A stretch of DNA of 64,000 bases from Allacma fusca. Taxonomy: Eukaryota; Arthropoda; Collembola; Symphypleona; Sminthuridae. Below the pieces are notes generated by a model that saw nothing but the letters and a program-made list of their open reading frames with translations, did not search any database and had not been told where the DNA came from. The stretch lies in the NCBI GenBank assembly GCA_947179485.1, contig OX359246.1, forward strand, positions 37,675,632 through 37,739,631. The letters run 5' to 3'. Shown in pieces: positions 42,101 to 52,538 of the stretch (its first letter is position 1; each line of letters starts with the position of its first letter). The position numbers and the translations under genes are program-made.

Positions 42101-42370
42101 ATTATTTAAATCCATATAGCCAAATACACATAATAATACTTGTAGTCACAATTTTTTCATCCCCTCATACTCACAATTAATTACTCTCAACTAAATTCAA
42201 AATAACCAATAAAATTATAATTTTTTTAAAAATAATTACCTGAAAGTCCTCCTCTTGTCATTCTTAGGGGGGAGTCCCAAAGGTCCTAGTCCAGGCATGG
42301 CTCCTCCAGAATATTGACCCTGACTTTCAGGTGACACTTCAATGCCGGGCGCCTCATTTCTCAAACTCAT
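17438..42370 (-). CDS. NADK: NAD kinase (ATP:NAD 2'-phosphotransferase)
   Basis: Exons in transcript order: 42370-42240, 28917-28837, 19347-19218, 19043-18849, 18729-18627, 18502-18033, 17820-17738, 17618-17438. All GT...AG phases match; the product is 457 residues, close to animal cytosolic NADK. It phosphorylates NAD to NADP. Landmarks: RTRSLN then QIQDPA..RLTW in the N-terminal part, the nucleotide-binding motif GGDG at 166-169 in [53 protein letters not shown], then [19 protein letters not shown] and the C-terminal tail ending in a Ser/Asp/Glu-rich segment. The 470-base exon carries an N/T/S/G-rich insert (after LRRKQS) that looks like a disordered loop. The first intron is over 13 kb in this form. 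At least one other first exon (31892-31684) can replace the one at 42370. Confidence 0.93.
18033..18502 (-). CDS. NADK: NADK catalytic exon with low-complexity loop
   Basis: This is the largest NADK exon, entering in phase 1 and leaving in phase 0. It encodes the LRSRLK segment, then about 40 residues rich in Asn, Thr, Ser, Gly and His, then the core from [15 protein letters not shown] through [10 protein letters not shown] to VVPAGVELK. The loop lies where NADK orthologues vary in length, so it is probably tolerated rather than functional. Listed separately because the insert is the main lineage-specific feature of the protein. Confidence 0.85.
23813..23838. repeat. CATA tetranucleotide microsatellite
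   Basis: Six or more tandem CATA/ACAT units just before an ACGTAC. Shorter CATA runs recur at about 19985-20040 and 23685-23700. Confidence 0.8.
27162..27195. repeat. (CA)n microsatellite
   Basis: About 17 uninterrupted AC/CA units in an NADK intron. Confidence 0.95.
27747..27768. repeat. (GT)n microsatellite
   Basis: About 11 GT units, 550 bases from the (CA)n tract. The two are complementary and could pair as a long stem in the intron transcript. Confidence 0.9.
28837..28917 (-). CDS. NADK: NADK second coding exon (81 bp), common acceptor for first exons
   Basis: Encodes the conserved RTRSLN..P and FGP segment of animal NADK and ends with AMV plus two bases of a Met codon completed by the next exon. 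It begins with one base that completes a codon, so any first exon used with it must end in phase 2. Both convincing first exons do. Acceptor is ATTTACAG/G and donor AT/GTAAGT. Confidence 0.85.
31282..31432 (+). other. Coding-like open patch, unrecognised
   Basis: From ATG 31282 the plus strand encodes about 50 residues of balanced composition (rich in Ala, Glu, Arg, Thr and Phe) before a possible donor G/GTATAG at 31433. An internal TTTTGCAG/G could act as an acceptor. A preceding frame (31034-31282) ends one base after this ATG begins. No family is recognised and no partner exon was found; it may be an isolated exon, a remnant, or chance. Confidence 0.2.
31607..31622. repeat. Short (CA)n tract
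   Basis: About eight CA units, 60 bases beyond the donor of the proximal NADK first exon. Confidence 0.8.
31684..31892 (-). CDS. NADK: NADK alternative first coding exon (proximal)
   Basis: From ATG 31892-31890 the minus strand is open for 69 codons and ends GGCC/GTAAGA in phase 2, exactly the phase required by the 28917 exon. Splicing gives a 483-residue NADK. The unique N-terminus has a basic first half, then a Ser-rich and Asp/Glu-rich acidic stretch ([16 protein letters not shown]), then a basic CRRRKR cluster. The acidic-then-basic layout suggests a disordered regulatory or phosphorylated tail, which is inference. An upstream in-frame ATG is absent; a later in-frame ATG (before SSSASR) could also be used. 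Confidence 0.7.
32861..32873. repeat. C13 homopolymer
   Basis: Thirteen consecutive C residues on the plus strand (G13 in the NADK transcript direction), rare in such an AT-rich background. It lies about 1 kb upstream of the proximal NADK first exon. Confidence 0.9.
33049..33115. repeat. (GA)n tract, 33 kb
   Basis: Long, slightly interrupted GA/GACA purine tract. The plus strand is C-rich to the left and G-rich to the right. It sits 1.2 kb upstream of the proximal NADK first exon. A smaller GA tract follows at about 33636-33658. Confidence 0.9.
37397..37595 (+). other. Candidate plus-strand exon inside the NADK intron, unknown product
   Basis: A strong acceptor (pyrimidine run then ATTACAG at 37396) opens a frame of at least 66 codons starting [11 protein letters not shown]. 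It continues with many Ser, Pro, Arg, Lys and Glu residues to a possible donor CTCAC/GTGTGT at 37596. Composition is clearly less AT-rich than the intron around it. It reads like a disordered protein segment. No upstream or downstream partner exon was identified and no family recognised, so this may be an exon of an overlapping antisense gene or a chance frame. Confidence 0.25.
37596..37648 (-). CDS. NADK: Possible third NADK first exon (short, hydrophobic)
   Basis: ATG 37648-37646 opens 17 codons encoding a hydrophobic peptide ([17 protein letters not shown]) and ends at CACAC/GTGAGT in phase 2, compatible with the 28917 exon. The hydrophobic run would resemble a signal anchor or organelle-targeting leader. 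Phase compatibility has a one-in-three chance and the start context is weak, so this is only a candidate. Confidence 0.2.
39271..39396 (+). CDS. Small ORF of 41 codons with five leading Met
   Basis: Five consecutive ATG codons (39271-39285) are followed by a highly charged 36-residue peptide (many Lys, Arg, Asp, Glu, with HVHKEQK and [12 protein letters not shown]) and a TAA at 39394. The local composition is less AT-rich than its surroundings. It lies in the first NADK intron on the opposite strand. No family is recognised. It may be a real micropeptide, an exon piece, or an accident of an ATG trinucleotide repeat. Confidence 0.25.
   Translation: MMMMMTTSDHVHKEQKLAFRRDEEVPDDRRKAFLQGIQEII
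41650..42239. other. G-poor, C/A-rich strand-skewed region next to NADK exon 1
   Basis: Hand counts of three 60-base lines give 14, 17 and 15 C against 3, 2 and 2 G. In the NADK transcript this is a G/T-rich start of intron 1, directly downstream of the distal first exon. Confidence 0.75.
42240..42370 (-). CDS. NADK: NADK distal first coding exon
   Basis: From ATG 42370-42368 the minus strand encodes 43 residues (start [16 protein letters not shown], end KNDKRRTF) and reaches TTCAG/GTAATT in phase 2. It joins the 28917 exon to read RRTFRRTRSLN. The peptide is Gly/Pro-rich and probably disordered. The RRT..R sequence before RTRSLN resembles the basic linker seen in animal NADKs. Confidence 0.75.
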
Positions 42371-43048
42371 ATTCAAATTTCGTACTATATCTCTTTGGCC
42401 ACAAATTATTTTTTGACACTTTTCAAATTCTTCTTAAATAATTACTTCAAAACTTTATATTATATAATCTACCCAATTGACTAATCCCAATAAATACTAC
42501 CGTCTCCAAATATGGGCAATAACAAAAATAACGCTGGCAGGTGTGGTCCCCCAAAAGATTTTAAAATATTTATAACTTCCAAAATATTTAAATTATTTAT
42601 TTTATTTGAGCTTACAAATTTGAAAGAGAATATTTACTATAATAAAGATTGACAAAAAAATATCCCTGGGATAATTAAAGCAAGACTGTTCTCTTTGGAA
42701 ATCTAAACCCCTTGGAAGAATTGATTTTTTCGGGGTTTCAAATCCTCAAGAGTCCGCTCTCTCTCTCTTTTTTTAGCTCTGTGACTCTAAAAAGCTCTGG
42801 CTCTAGCTCTACTTTACAACTATACGGGCTCAGCCTCAGCCTTCCAAACTGAACTTCTTGCGGGAGAGAGAGAGAGTGGGAAACAGTTTTTGGTGCGTGT
42901 GTATAGTGTTGAGTCAAATATGCCAAAATAAAAAACCAAAGAAGGCTATATATGAAAGGAGACAGATTCAAAATCTCCCTTCTCTTTTAGCAGAATTTAC
43001 CTGACTGTCAGCAAGGAGTAAGCATTAAATGTTAAAAGCAGGGCTGTG

Positions 43049-43051
<3 letters not shown>

Positions 43052-43085
<34 letters not shown>

Positions 43086-43102
43086 AAAAGAGAGAGAGAG
43101 AG
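43052..43102. repeat. (GA)n tract, 43 kb
   Basis: Two GA blocks (43052-43081 and 43088-43102) separated by ATGGAAAA. They lie 0.7 kb upstream of the distal NADK ATG, at the point where the plus strand changes from C-rich to G-rich. Confidence 0.9.
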
Positions 43103-43439
43103 AAAAAAAACACGGTGAAGAAATAACATTTCTGGGCTGGCAGTAAATAGTTGCATCATATTGTACCAATTTTACTTGTGGGCAAGAGAGTCAATACTAA
43201 TTTAAAGGTTGGGTCTATATATTAAAGAGTGTTTATAGTGTGCTGACTTCCAAAGTCCCAATGGTATTTAATATATGAACCAAAACTATACAAGTACAGG
43301 CTCTCCATCCTATAATGTCAGCCCTTTGAAACCTCAAAATCTGACTCTGGCCTCAAAATCTTGCAAGACTCGGACAGTCCCTGAGGATCGATGATGAGGG
43401 ATACGGGACGGGAATGAATGGGATAATTTTTTTTTCTGG

Positions 43440-44330
43440 AGATCCGAACCGAGTAGGAAGGGGTCCTTTACAGGGAGAGTCTACAGTATGTTGTATGTAT
43501 GTATGTATTTAGAGGATTTTTATAAAAAGCAAAGTGAAACTTTGCTCTACTCTCCAAGATAATGATTAGGTGGAGAAGTGTGTAGATTGTTGATATACTT
43601 TTTGTATATAACTCACTCAGAATTTTTGTTGTATAAGAAATTATAGGGTATATATATATATATATATATATGGGTATTGTGAATTGTGAGCCTCTTTGTA
43701 ATGTTCTGTTTATAATCTGAGACAATTTTATGTATGGGAATGTTGAATGAGTATATTGTTTGGTAAAGTTATAGTATATGTATGGGTTTATGGTAAGAGC
43801 ACGAGGAATGGGCACTGGTAATAATAACATGGTATGAGATGCTAATCCAATTGAAGGAGCTAAGTGGGATTGTTAATACACTTTGTTTATAGGGATTGTA
43901 TTGTGGAGCATGACAATAATAATTATTGTTATCTCTAATAATAATGTGGATAGTGGAAAGGAGTCCGGGGTAGTTACATATCCCTGTCCTGGCCCTTGTC
44001 AGAAGCTGTTTTCTAATTAACAATTCAAAGATGACTGGGAGCAGAGTACATAATGTACATGAAAATTGGGTAAAGGTAGTTGCTTATACTGTGTTAGCTC
44101 TCGTGGGTTTCTGGTCATGCCGGCGGTCCTTGCTGTTGGTTAATAATAATGTGCTAAATAATGAAGGGGGAAAAAAAGAAGCCAAACCTTATTCCTTACT
44201 TTGGATAGCTCTCCTATGGGATGATAATGTAGTGTGTAGTGGCATAGTGGGGCTCTGGCTGTTCCTTACGCATAATTATTATTGTGGACTTGTTATATGT
44301 AGATATGTGGGGACACCCTCATTTTAATAA
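43440..44330. other. G/T-rich strand-skewed region right of the NADK promoter
   Basis: The plus strand is G-rich and C-poor (for example about 17 G to 1 C in the line from 43741). This mirrors the C/A-rich region left of NADK exon 1. It contains an (AT)n at about 43649-43671. No rightward gene was recognised. Confidence 0.6.
43649..43671. repeat. (AT)n microsatellite
   Basis: About 11 TA units. Confidence 0.9.
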
Positions 44331-47300
44331 TAGTCACTTAACTGTATACCCCCATAATAATTGTCAGATTTGAGCCGGCTGACCAATAACTCATCAAGGC
44401 ATGCTGACAGCATATTGTTTTATTACTGGGCTCCTTCACTATAGGCATCCCCTTGTACATACATATGTACTGTATAGAGTGTAAGGACTTTTGCAAAATT
44501 TCCAAATGAGATATTGTCTTTGAGTTTTTGTAACATCAAACATAGAGTAACATACAGTACATGGAAATATATCATAAGGATAGGGAGGTATGTTTATTAG
44601 AGTATGTGTACCAGGTAATATTGTTGGATTGCATTTTTTTGTGTGTAGTAGACACGTTCTAATGTATGTATATGGGAAAGGTTGGCAGGTCTTTTTTCGA
44701 ATTTTTTGGTACTATTGTCATAATATTATATTCTATGGTATTCTATGTATATCATTTGTTTGTTTGATGTCTGTTTGCACTCAGTTTGCTTGAAGCAGTA
44801 CCTTCAGTAAAAAAAAGACACTTTTTGGTATATTTCAGTAGTACCAGGGCAAGAATATGATGTATTTCAAGCGTGCCTATATAGACGTATGCATTTTTTC
44901 TAAGGCTGTTTATTGTTTTAAGTCAGAAATTAATTTTTCTTCCACAAGTACCTATATGTGCAGAGAGATACAGCTCAGCCCAATGTTTAAGTAACCTAAT
45001 TACATTTTCGTATTTTATTAGCATCACTTTTAGAGTGGAGGGAATGCAAAGGGTACAGAGTCGGCATGTATATGTACATTACCTGGGAGTGTGGGAAAAA
45101 CAGTCACCCCCGGCAGTGGCTCAGGCGTGATCAGGACATTAACTTGAAAAAATATGTAATTAGGACAAATTCATAGGAATTTCTTCTAAGGGCTATAACA
45201 ATACATAAGGAGTGTACGCAATAATTCTGCATGATCTATGGTTTTGGACACTGGTATAAATACAGAGTCATAGATCTGTATGGATAGAGTCGTGGGTATA
45301 TGTACAGGCCTGACTCTGTGAAGGTATAATTCCTTGCCTGAGAGGATCTTAAGGTTATGTGGTCGTATGGGATGGATGGTGTTAAAATTGTAATTGTTCT
45401 ATACACCCAGGTATTGATGTAGGACCTTTTATTACTCCATCGGTGGTATGGTTACCAGACCCACTGTTATCTCCCATTAGTATATTCTCTCATACCTTTA
45501 ACCGCTATTTTAATTTTAGGTAACTTTTTTCCCTTTTACTATCTCCTTCATATCTATACACCCCAGTCAGCGTTTATTACCAGTTAGGGCTGTCTGTATA
45601 TTTTTACATGTAACCTGACGGCATAGTATGTACGGACAGGATAATTTCCAGGACGAGTTGGCGAATGTTATAAGATGTAGCATGTGCCGTGCGCCTGACC
45701 GAGTCAATGTCCATCTTTTCCTTGTAAAAAATATATAAGAGTCTTGCTGCCCATGTGAGAAATTGTGCTTGTAATAATTGTAAATACTATGCATATTTTT
45801 CTTTATATATAGAAATGACTCGGGTTATAAACTTGGATTTAATCACCTTCTTATAATATTGGGACTGGTCCCATACATAGGCAAAGCTCCATATGGGACT
45901 GTCTCCTCGGAAATACCACTAGAAAAATTATCTCTTATAGCTAAAGCCAGTTAAACTTACAGAAATTATGTATTTAAGCGTGAATTATTACAAATGTGTC
46001 AGAGAATGAAAGGAACAAATTTTGTACACTGGGGATAGAATAGCATCAGCTGTTTATTACTTCCTCAATAGAACAAGCTAGCCCTTCTGAAGAACAACAA
46101 AACCTTCCTCCGTACAGGAGCAGGGAAGTAGATATCCAAAGCAATTTTTAGCACTTGTATTTGTTATTTTAACATTAAAATTTAATATTTTATGAGTATT
46201 AAAATATATGGTCATTTAACCGGCTCATTACAGTGGAGCCCAAGATCAAGGAACAGGAAAGCCAAAAGCTGGAGGATCTTATATGATCCATATGTCGCTC
46301 TCTCGTATTGGAGGACTATAATAATACAAAACAAGACCCATTGTCCAATTTTTACAGTGTTGTTCTCTCACACACAATCCCTGCCAAAAAATGTTAATTT
46401 TTTCTTTGGTCATATGCAAATCCTGATTGTGCTTCACTCTCTGTCTGTGTCTTCGATAATATGCCAAATGCATAGCACGACAGAAGGATGTAAGCAATTA
46501 AAAGCAACTCATTGCAAAGTCACGGTAGCTTCTAAATGTTCCCAGTAACCAATTACAAGTTACGACACATACTACAACTACAAAGCATTTTCCAGTTTTT
46601 GAAAATATCTACATACATGGAAATGCATAATGTATATTATTACATACATACATATCTGCACAATAATTCAACATGCAAGGAAATTGCTCTTCCTTTTTTT
46701 TTGTTATTACTCTTCGTAATAATTATTTAACGTTTGAGGCCATTAATTCAACCTTAAATCCTATTGCTTAGAAAACCATGCCCTTGTTTCTTGTAATTTT
46801 TGAAATAATAAAATCAAGATAAATTATTACAAAAGCTCATTCTATTTTTTTTTTTACTACTACTATACATATATTACAACGAACGTTAAGTAATTCCGAA
46901 GGGGAACTTTACATATAACGATTGAGTCCTTGTCCTCATACACGCAGATTTGAGAGAGAGAGACCCCATCTTACAAATGCGTCTATGTACGGAGTAATAA
47001 TAAGTGCCTTTAAGCAAATAATTCCAGGAGCGTGTACGAAGAAGAACCCTATGGTATAAACAGGATTCTTAAAAAGTGTTAATCCCTCAGTTTCTATCTG
47101 TAGTAATAGCCCACTATGCAGATCCTGTGGATGAATAGTGATGACAGGAACTGTGAACACGTAGTCACATTATTAGTTTGTATTTATGCATCGTTAAGAC
47201 TTCCTATTAATAAACAAACCATGTACAGGGGCAGAGATAAAAATTGCTAGGAAACTCCTACAAAATTTTAAATTCAACTGAACATAGATATACATATACC

Positions 47301-48358
47301 TATACATATCTACACACACGGAGGTATATAAGGACATATACATAATTACTTCCAGTCAATTCAATAATAGGCTAATAATTATCTCTATCTGCATACTCCT
47401 ATAAGCATTGCTTTGTCCCAGCTTGGAGCAATAATAAGTTGCTCTGCTAAAATCATGTATTTGATCATCTATACTACAAGATAATGACGTATATTTCCCA
47501 TAGGTTTATTACTACCCTAGTTATACTTACTTGACGGGAAAAAAAATAAAGCTGATATTGATTTTTAATGAAATTCAGGCCATGTAGGCAAAAAAAAATC
47601 TTTGGAAATGATCTAACCTTTTGTTTCCCAAGAATATTCTCATGGAAATGAATGCTAATAAATAGGAGCTAATAACCGAATACATTACAATCGACTATTC
47701 GCATGTGTACTGGCACATCAACTCCTTATACTCCTTTTCAGGCTAGTAGTAATTCCATAGAACCTGGCCCTATCCTGTATTGTATGTGAGTGTCTTTTGT
47801 TGTGAAGCTTGATTTCAACTGACGATTTCCAGTCTGTTACTAACCACAAGCCCTATACAGACTACTGTAGAATTGAATGAGGCACTTGCATGTAAAATAT
47901 GTATAGATATCTGAATCATCCCTCATATTAAAAAAAAAATAGGAGAGGAAAGGATCCTATCAATAAGGTGTGGTGGGCTGATTATTTCTCCTAGAAAAAT
48001 AGTGATTAAGCAAGAGAACAATCTCTTAGAAGAATTACCTCCCAACCTAGATTCCTCCTACCCTGCTAATGTAATTATAGTAATAGCGTCATTTTAGACA
48101 GAGGATATTTCCAAAGCCTTGGAGAAAAAAATAGGAAATTTGACTATCAATGTATAAATCATAGGAGCATATCCGTACGTTCCCCACCTTGACGTGGAAT
48201 TCTTCGTAATCACAATGAAAACTAATTCTGGGAATCAAAAGAGAATTCTTGGATCAGCCTGAGTCAGCGTGACTCCTCTCTTGCTCTTTGGGTGTCTTGC
48301 TATTACAGAATCCTTCCTTCAGCATGGAAAGATTGCGTCAATGAAGCTTTAAAAAAAG

Positions 48359-48420
48359 TGGTGTGTGCATGTGTATGTGTGTGTGTGTGCCTGTGTGAGT
48401 GCATGTGTGTGTGTCTGTCT
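48359..48420. repeat. Imperfect (GT)n tract
   Basis: GT/GC/GA-interrupted GT repeat. It generates an artefactual His/Thr-rich open frame on the minus strand. Confidence 0.85.
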
Positions 48421-49174
48421 GTTGAGAAAAAGTGTCGACAATAAGAGCCCCCGGTTCAACAGCATCTGATACACAGGACTGATCTCTCCGCACACACTCA
48501 TATATTCTACCTTTTGTAGAATGCAGTTTATTTCACAGTAAAAAAAAAACAGTTCCAAAATAATTTTTCTTTGTAATTGTACCTCACGTTTGGATATATC
48601 TATGTACGGAGTCTCTCTCTCACTCTCACAGTCACTGCAAAAATTTTTTATCCTTAATCTTGGGAGGCTCAGGGAGAAATAGGAGAAGAGAGATAGGCAA
48701 ACCGTGACCATGACCATTGAGAGAGATGATTCAAACTGTCTTCCCAACTCTAACATATAAAAAGATAGGGAAAAGGCTTTGTTTCCCTATACCCAATTCA
48801 CCACTGCACAAATGAATAGCCTCAAAGGTCTTGTCTCTCGCAGAATCAAGGAACCGCAGAAAGCTACAAAGTTAAAGCCACAAAACATCAAGGAGTAAAT
48901 TGGAAAAAGGAAAAGAGGAAGAAAATACACAAGTTACTTATTGGAGAAGGTCTGGGGATGCGGCCTTTGCTTTGGCTGGATTTATAGAGAAATAAAAACC
49001 TCCATACCGGTCTTACGTCTCTATTTCTTCCCAATTTTGCATTCCTCCAAGACGTGTGTGTATAAAATAGAGAGTCCTGGTTGAAAACGAGAGGAGAGCA
49101 ATTATAAGTTTTCCCATTTTTATTAGCTATTTCCCTTCTTACTCAAGAAACATTCAAAAAAAAAATCTCTGTGT

Positions 49175-49182
49175 GAGAGAGG

Positions 49183-49228
<46 letters not shown>
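49175..49228. repeat. (GA)n tract, 49 kb
   Basis: Long GA tract, again at a change from C-rich (48.8 kb) to G-rich (49.6 kb) on the plus strand. A good donor site follows at 49516. Confidence 0.9.
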
Positions 49229-49230
<2 letters not shown>

Positions 49231-49439
49231 AAGCCAGCCAAAAATGGCATCTGAATGATCCGCCTCTTCAGTGTATAATTTCTGCTCGCTCCGTCAGTGC
49301 ACGTATGCATAATATTCTGACGTTAAAGAAAAGTTCCGGTTCTCATAGTTGATGTGCTGGGTTTCAAATCAAAAGGAGTTATTATTTTGTGTATGTGTGT
49401 GAAGGAGTCGGGATCTGGCTGATGTCTTGGCAGACGCTT

Positions 49440-49515
49440 CAATACTGAAAGAATTCAGTTTTTTCTTAATTTATACGGACGGCTCGGTGTGGGTTCAACG
49501 CTATCATTCCCAAAG
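49440..49515 (+). promoter_or_regulatory. Candidate non-coding first exon (possibly of the XPR1-like gene)
   Basis: A less AT-rich stretch ends CCCAAAG/GTAAGT at 49515/49516, a near-consensus donor. It lies about 290 bases right of the 49-kb (GA)n tract, and G/T-rich sequence begins right after it. This is what a 5' UTR exon of a rightward gene would look like; the only such gene found is XPR1-like, 7.7 kb downstream. The 5' limit is a guess. Confidence 0.25.
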
Positions 49516-52493
49516 GTAAGTTGATTAATCTACAGGATTCAAAAAGCCGGATTTTTACCGATACCTTTTACTCTTAATTATTTTTTTTTTGAGGGGGAAA
49601 TTTATTGGGGGAACACTCTGAGAGAGTCGGTTTATTCCACTGTGTACATGTGTTTGTGTGTCTGTCTGTGAGAGAGTGTATGTATATGTGGAGTTTGGAT
49701 CATGTTAAATACAATCTACACTTTCGTTCCACTGTGTAACTTATCCCTATATAAAGGCAGATTTGAGGTGGTCACACGAAGCTACTGTACTGTACAATCT
49801 TAACGTTCGTAAGTTAGGTCAGTTTGGACTCCCACCTTTGAAATAACTTTTAAAAACTCGAGTATTTTTTGTGCCACTATTTTCTAAAATATTTGACTGA
49901 AAGAATAAAAAATGGCTCATGCATTCAAAGATGGGAGTTTCAAATAGATATCTTTAAACCCATTGAAATTTTTGGGTGTATTTCTTGAGACATTAACCTG
50001 TTCAAAGAATTTAGTATGTTCGTCTATGATGCTACAGAAAAGTGACACTATGATTATACTGAATTGAATATTTTAATGAAACGAGGAATTTCTAGGCCAT
50101 TACTTGTTTTTATACCCCGAAATTCCTAAATACATTTTGTACATCGGAGCTCCAATTGTCACGTTCCTAGTTTTCCTATAGATACAAATACACTGTTCTA
50201 TAATGAGTAATGACAAGTGTATTTGTCATTCAGGTTTTAAAAAAAACATCTGTGAGAAAGTATTTATGTATAGATATGCTCCGCATCTCCGTCCAATACC
50301 TATGTACATATGTACATACATGGATCCATTTGCGTGCATAAAAACGTGACAATGTTTCGAAACTATAAGAAAATGTAAACAAGATTTTCCGAGTAAACAA
50401 GTATCTATCTCAGCAACAAAAATAAATTTCTTCCTAACAATAAATGTATGTTGTCTTCCTGGCGGGTCATAATCTCTCCCAAGTGACTACTTTACTCCTG
50501 ACATAACTCGGCTTGGCAGTCTTGAAATCCTGCCATGAGTCCATTCCCTTTCCCAATCCCTGCTCCCAAATGAGCAGAGCATTTTTTTATCATAATTAAA
50601 TAAAAAATAGGTTTTGTAGGGGAAATAACTACTTAAGCCCAGTCTCCTGCAAAATTAATTTTGCACACATATATATGACTCCAGATGAATTATTTTCTGA
50701 ACGTCGATTCCCTGTAGTTTGTATAGGGGCTTCTCCCTGCAGATAATATATTGGATGTGGGAATACTATGATGCCCGCAAGAATTTATTATTATTATAGT
50801 AAGGCTTAAAAATGTAATAATAATGAAATTACGGAGAGTACTATCCATCACATTTACAAGAAACTATTTTTCTTACCAGCACCGGCACTACTATATGCCT
50901 CTCCCGCAGTTACACAAAAAAAAGTGAAGTTCTAAAAGATCCTAGGAACATATGTGCATAAAGCCCAAAACTAAACTAATGGTCCAAGGAAGCCGGTGGA
51001 AAGAAGAATGCTTTTAAAATAGAGAACATATGTGCATTTGTTATTAATTTGTTCCTTGGAAGTGTATGTGTTTGTAGAATGTATAAGGGATGTACAGACA
51101 AAATGCCTCATCCCTAAAGAAAGCTATTGACTTGATTGATGCTCAAGATGAGCTCAGAGCTCACAGATCCATTCCTCCAAGTTTCATTATTTCTCTAGCA
51201 ATAGCATATGCATCATTGAGTCAGATCTGTTTAAAATCAGGACCCATTTCACTTTAATAGTCGACGAGTCTAATTATTACAAGATTAAATTACTTCTTAT
51301 AGTTTCCTCTCTCCAATGTATAAGTATATGTAATGTATTTAATGTGAATCAGCCCACACTAGTAAAAGACTCTTCTATGAATGTGTGTGTGTGTGAGAGA
51401 CCATGTAGAAAAATAAGTATATTTTTGTATTTCAACTTATATACTTACATTTCACGGATCACTCCTCCCGAGGCGTTTTATTTCCCCCATAAATAAGAAA
51501 AAGCTGTAAAACCATGGCTCAAGTTACTATCACTTCTTCTAGCTCTTTAATTCACTCCTACGGTTTTTTTCGAGGAAAGACTTTAACCCTGTGTTTTTTT
51601 AAAAACAATAAAACATTAGTAGTATTGAGCAACTGCATTGTGCAATCTGTATTTCAGTTCATTTACGTTACTAAAGAATAGATCTCCTTACAATATAAAA
51701 AAAAACTCTAGGACAATTAATTGGGAATTAATACCCAAAAATCGAAACGTGCTTTGCGTGTGAGGGGTTCTTTTGTGAGAATTGTAAAATGTATAATACA
51801 AAAGCCATGGAAAGTTACACGTTCCTATTTAATTACTACTAACTTGCGATCTCTCCGAAAAAAAAAGAAAAGCTCGTGTTAAAATAAAACTAAAACTTCA
51901 ACTATATTCGTGATTGCGAACTTCTTGTAAAATCCTGTCTTGCCACATTTTTTGTAGGAATTTTAATGCAAAGGACTATAATTACGCCCTTAAAACCTGC
52001 TCCGTATGCATATGTATGGCTATTTCAATATAAATTACTGGGATTTTAAGGCCCTTTGGTATAAAAAGTACAAAGAGCTAAAAGGGCATCCCTTTCATGT
52101 ATAAGTTCTTCCTGTGACGTAGGCTCACACTTTTGGTTCATATATACGTGTCTATGTAAGTAACCAAATGCAATTAGAGAACTTCCTCATTAAATCCAAC
52201 ACGACCTACTTCTTGCCTCCAGATATTCCCAATTCCCAATTATAATGTTTTTTTTTTAGTCTGGACGCACGCTCTTCATTGTAGTGTAACTTTGTATAAT
52301 AAAATTAAGGACAAAAAACTGCTTGGACTTAACCTTGAAAAATACCAAGTATTAATTTTCAGATAGATAGTTATCCTTATGTAGATTCTTCCGTGTAGCT
52401 GTTGTTAATATTTCAGTGGAGTATAATATCCACTGGGTACCTTCTAGTACCAATTATATTAAAGATTACATCGACCGCCTTTGTCAGAGGAAG

Positions 52494-52497
<4 letters not shown>

Positions 52498-52536
<39 letters not shown>
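52498..52536. repeat. (GA)n tract, 52 kb
   Basis: About 19 uninterrupted GA units. It produces Arg-Glu dipeptide open frames that should not be annotated as genes. Confidence 0.95.

Positions 52537-52538
<2 letters not shown>

Larger units (their letters stand above)
31893..42239 (-). other. NADK intron 1 (distal form), about 10.3 kb before the proximal exon
   Basis: AT-rich, with microsatellites and a C13 homopolymer. Two patches stand out for lower AT content and coding-like frames: 37397-37690 and 39271-39560. The last 600 bases (41650-42240) are strongly C/A-rich and G-poor on the plus strand, that is G/T-rich in the NADK transcript. Confidence 0.6.

Noticed and set aside
46192-46548. 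118-codon plus-strand open frame
   Set aside because: No domain, no splice sites of note, background composition.
48349-48756. 135-codon minus-strand open frame
   Set aside because: Half of it is His/Thr repeat encoded by a GT microsatellite; the rest has no family.
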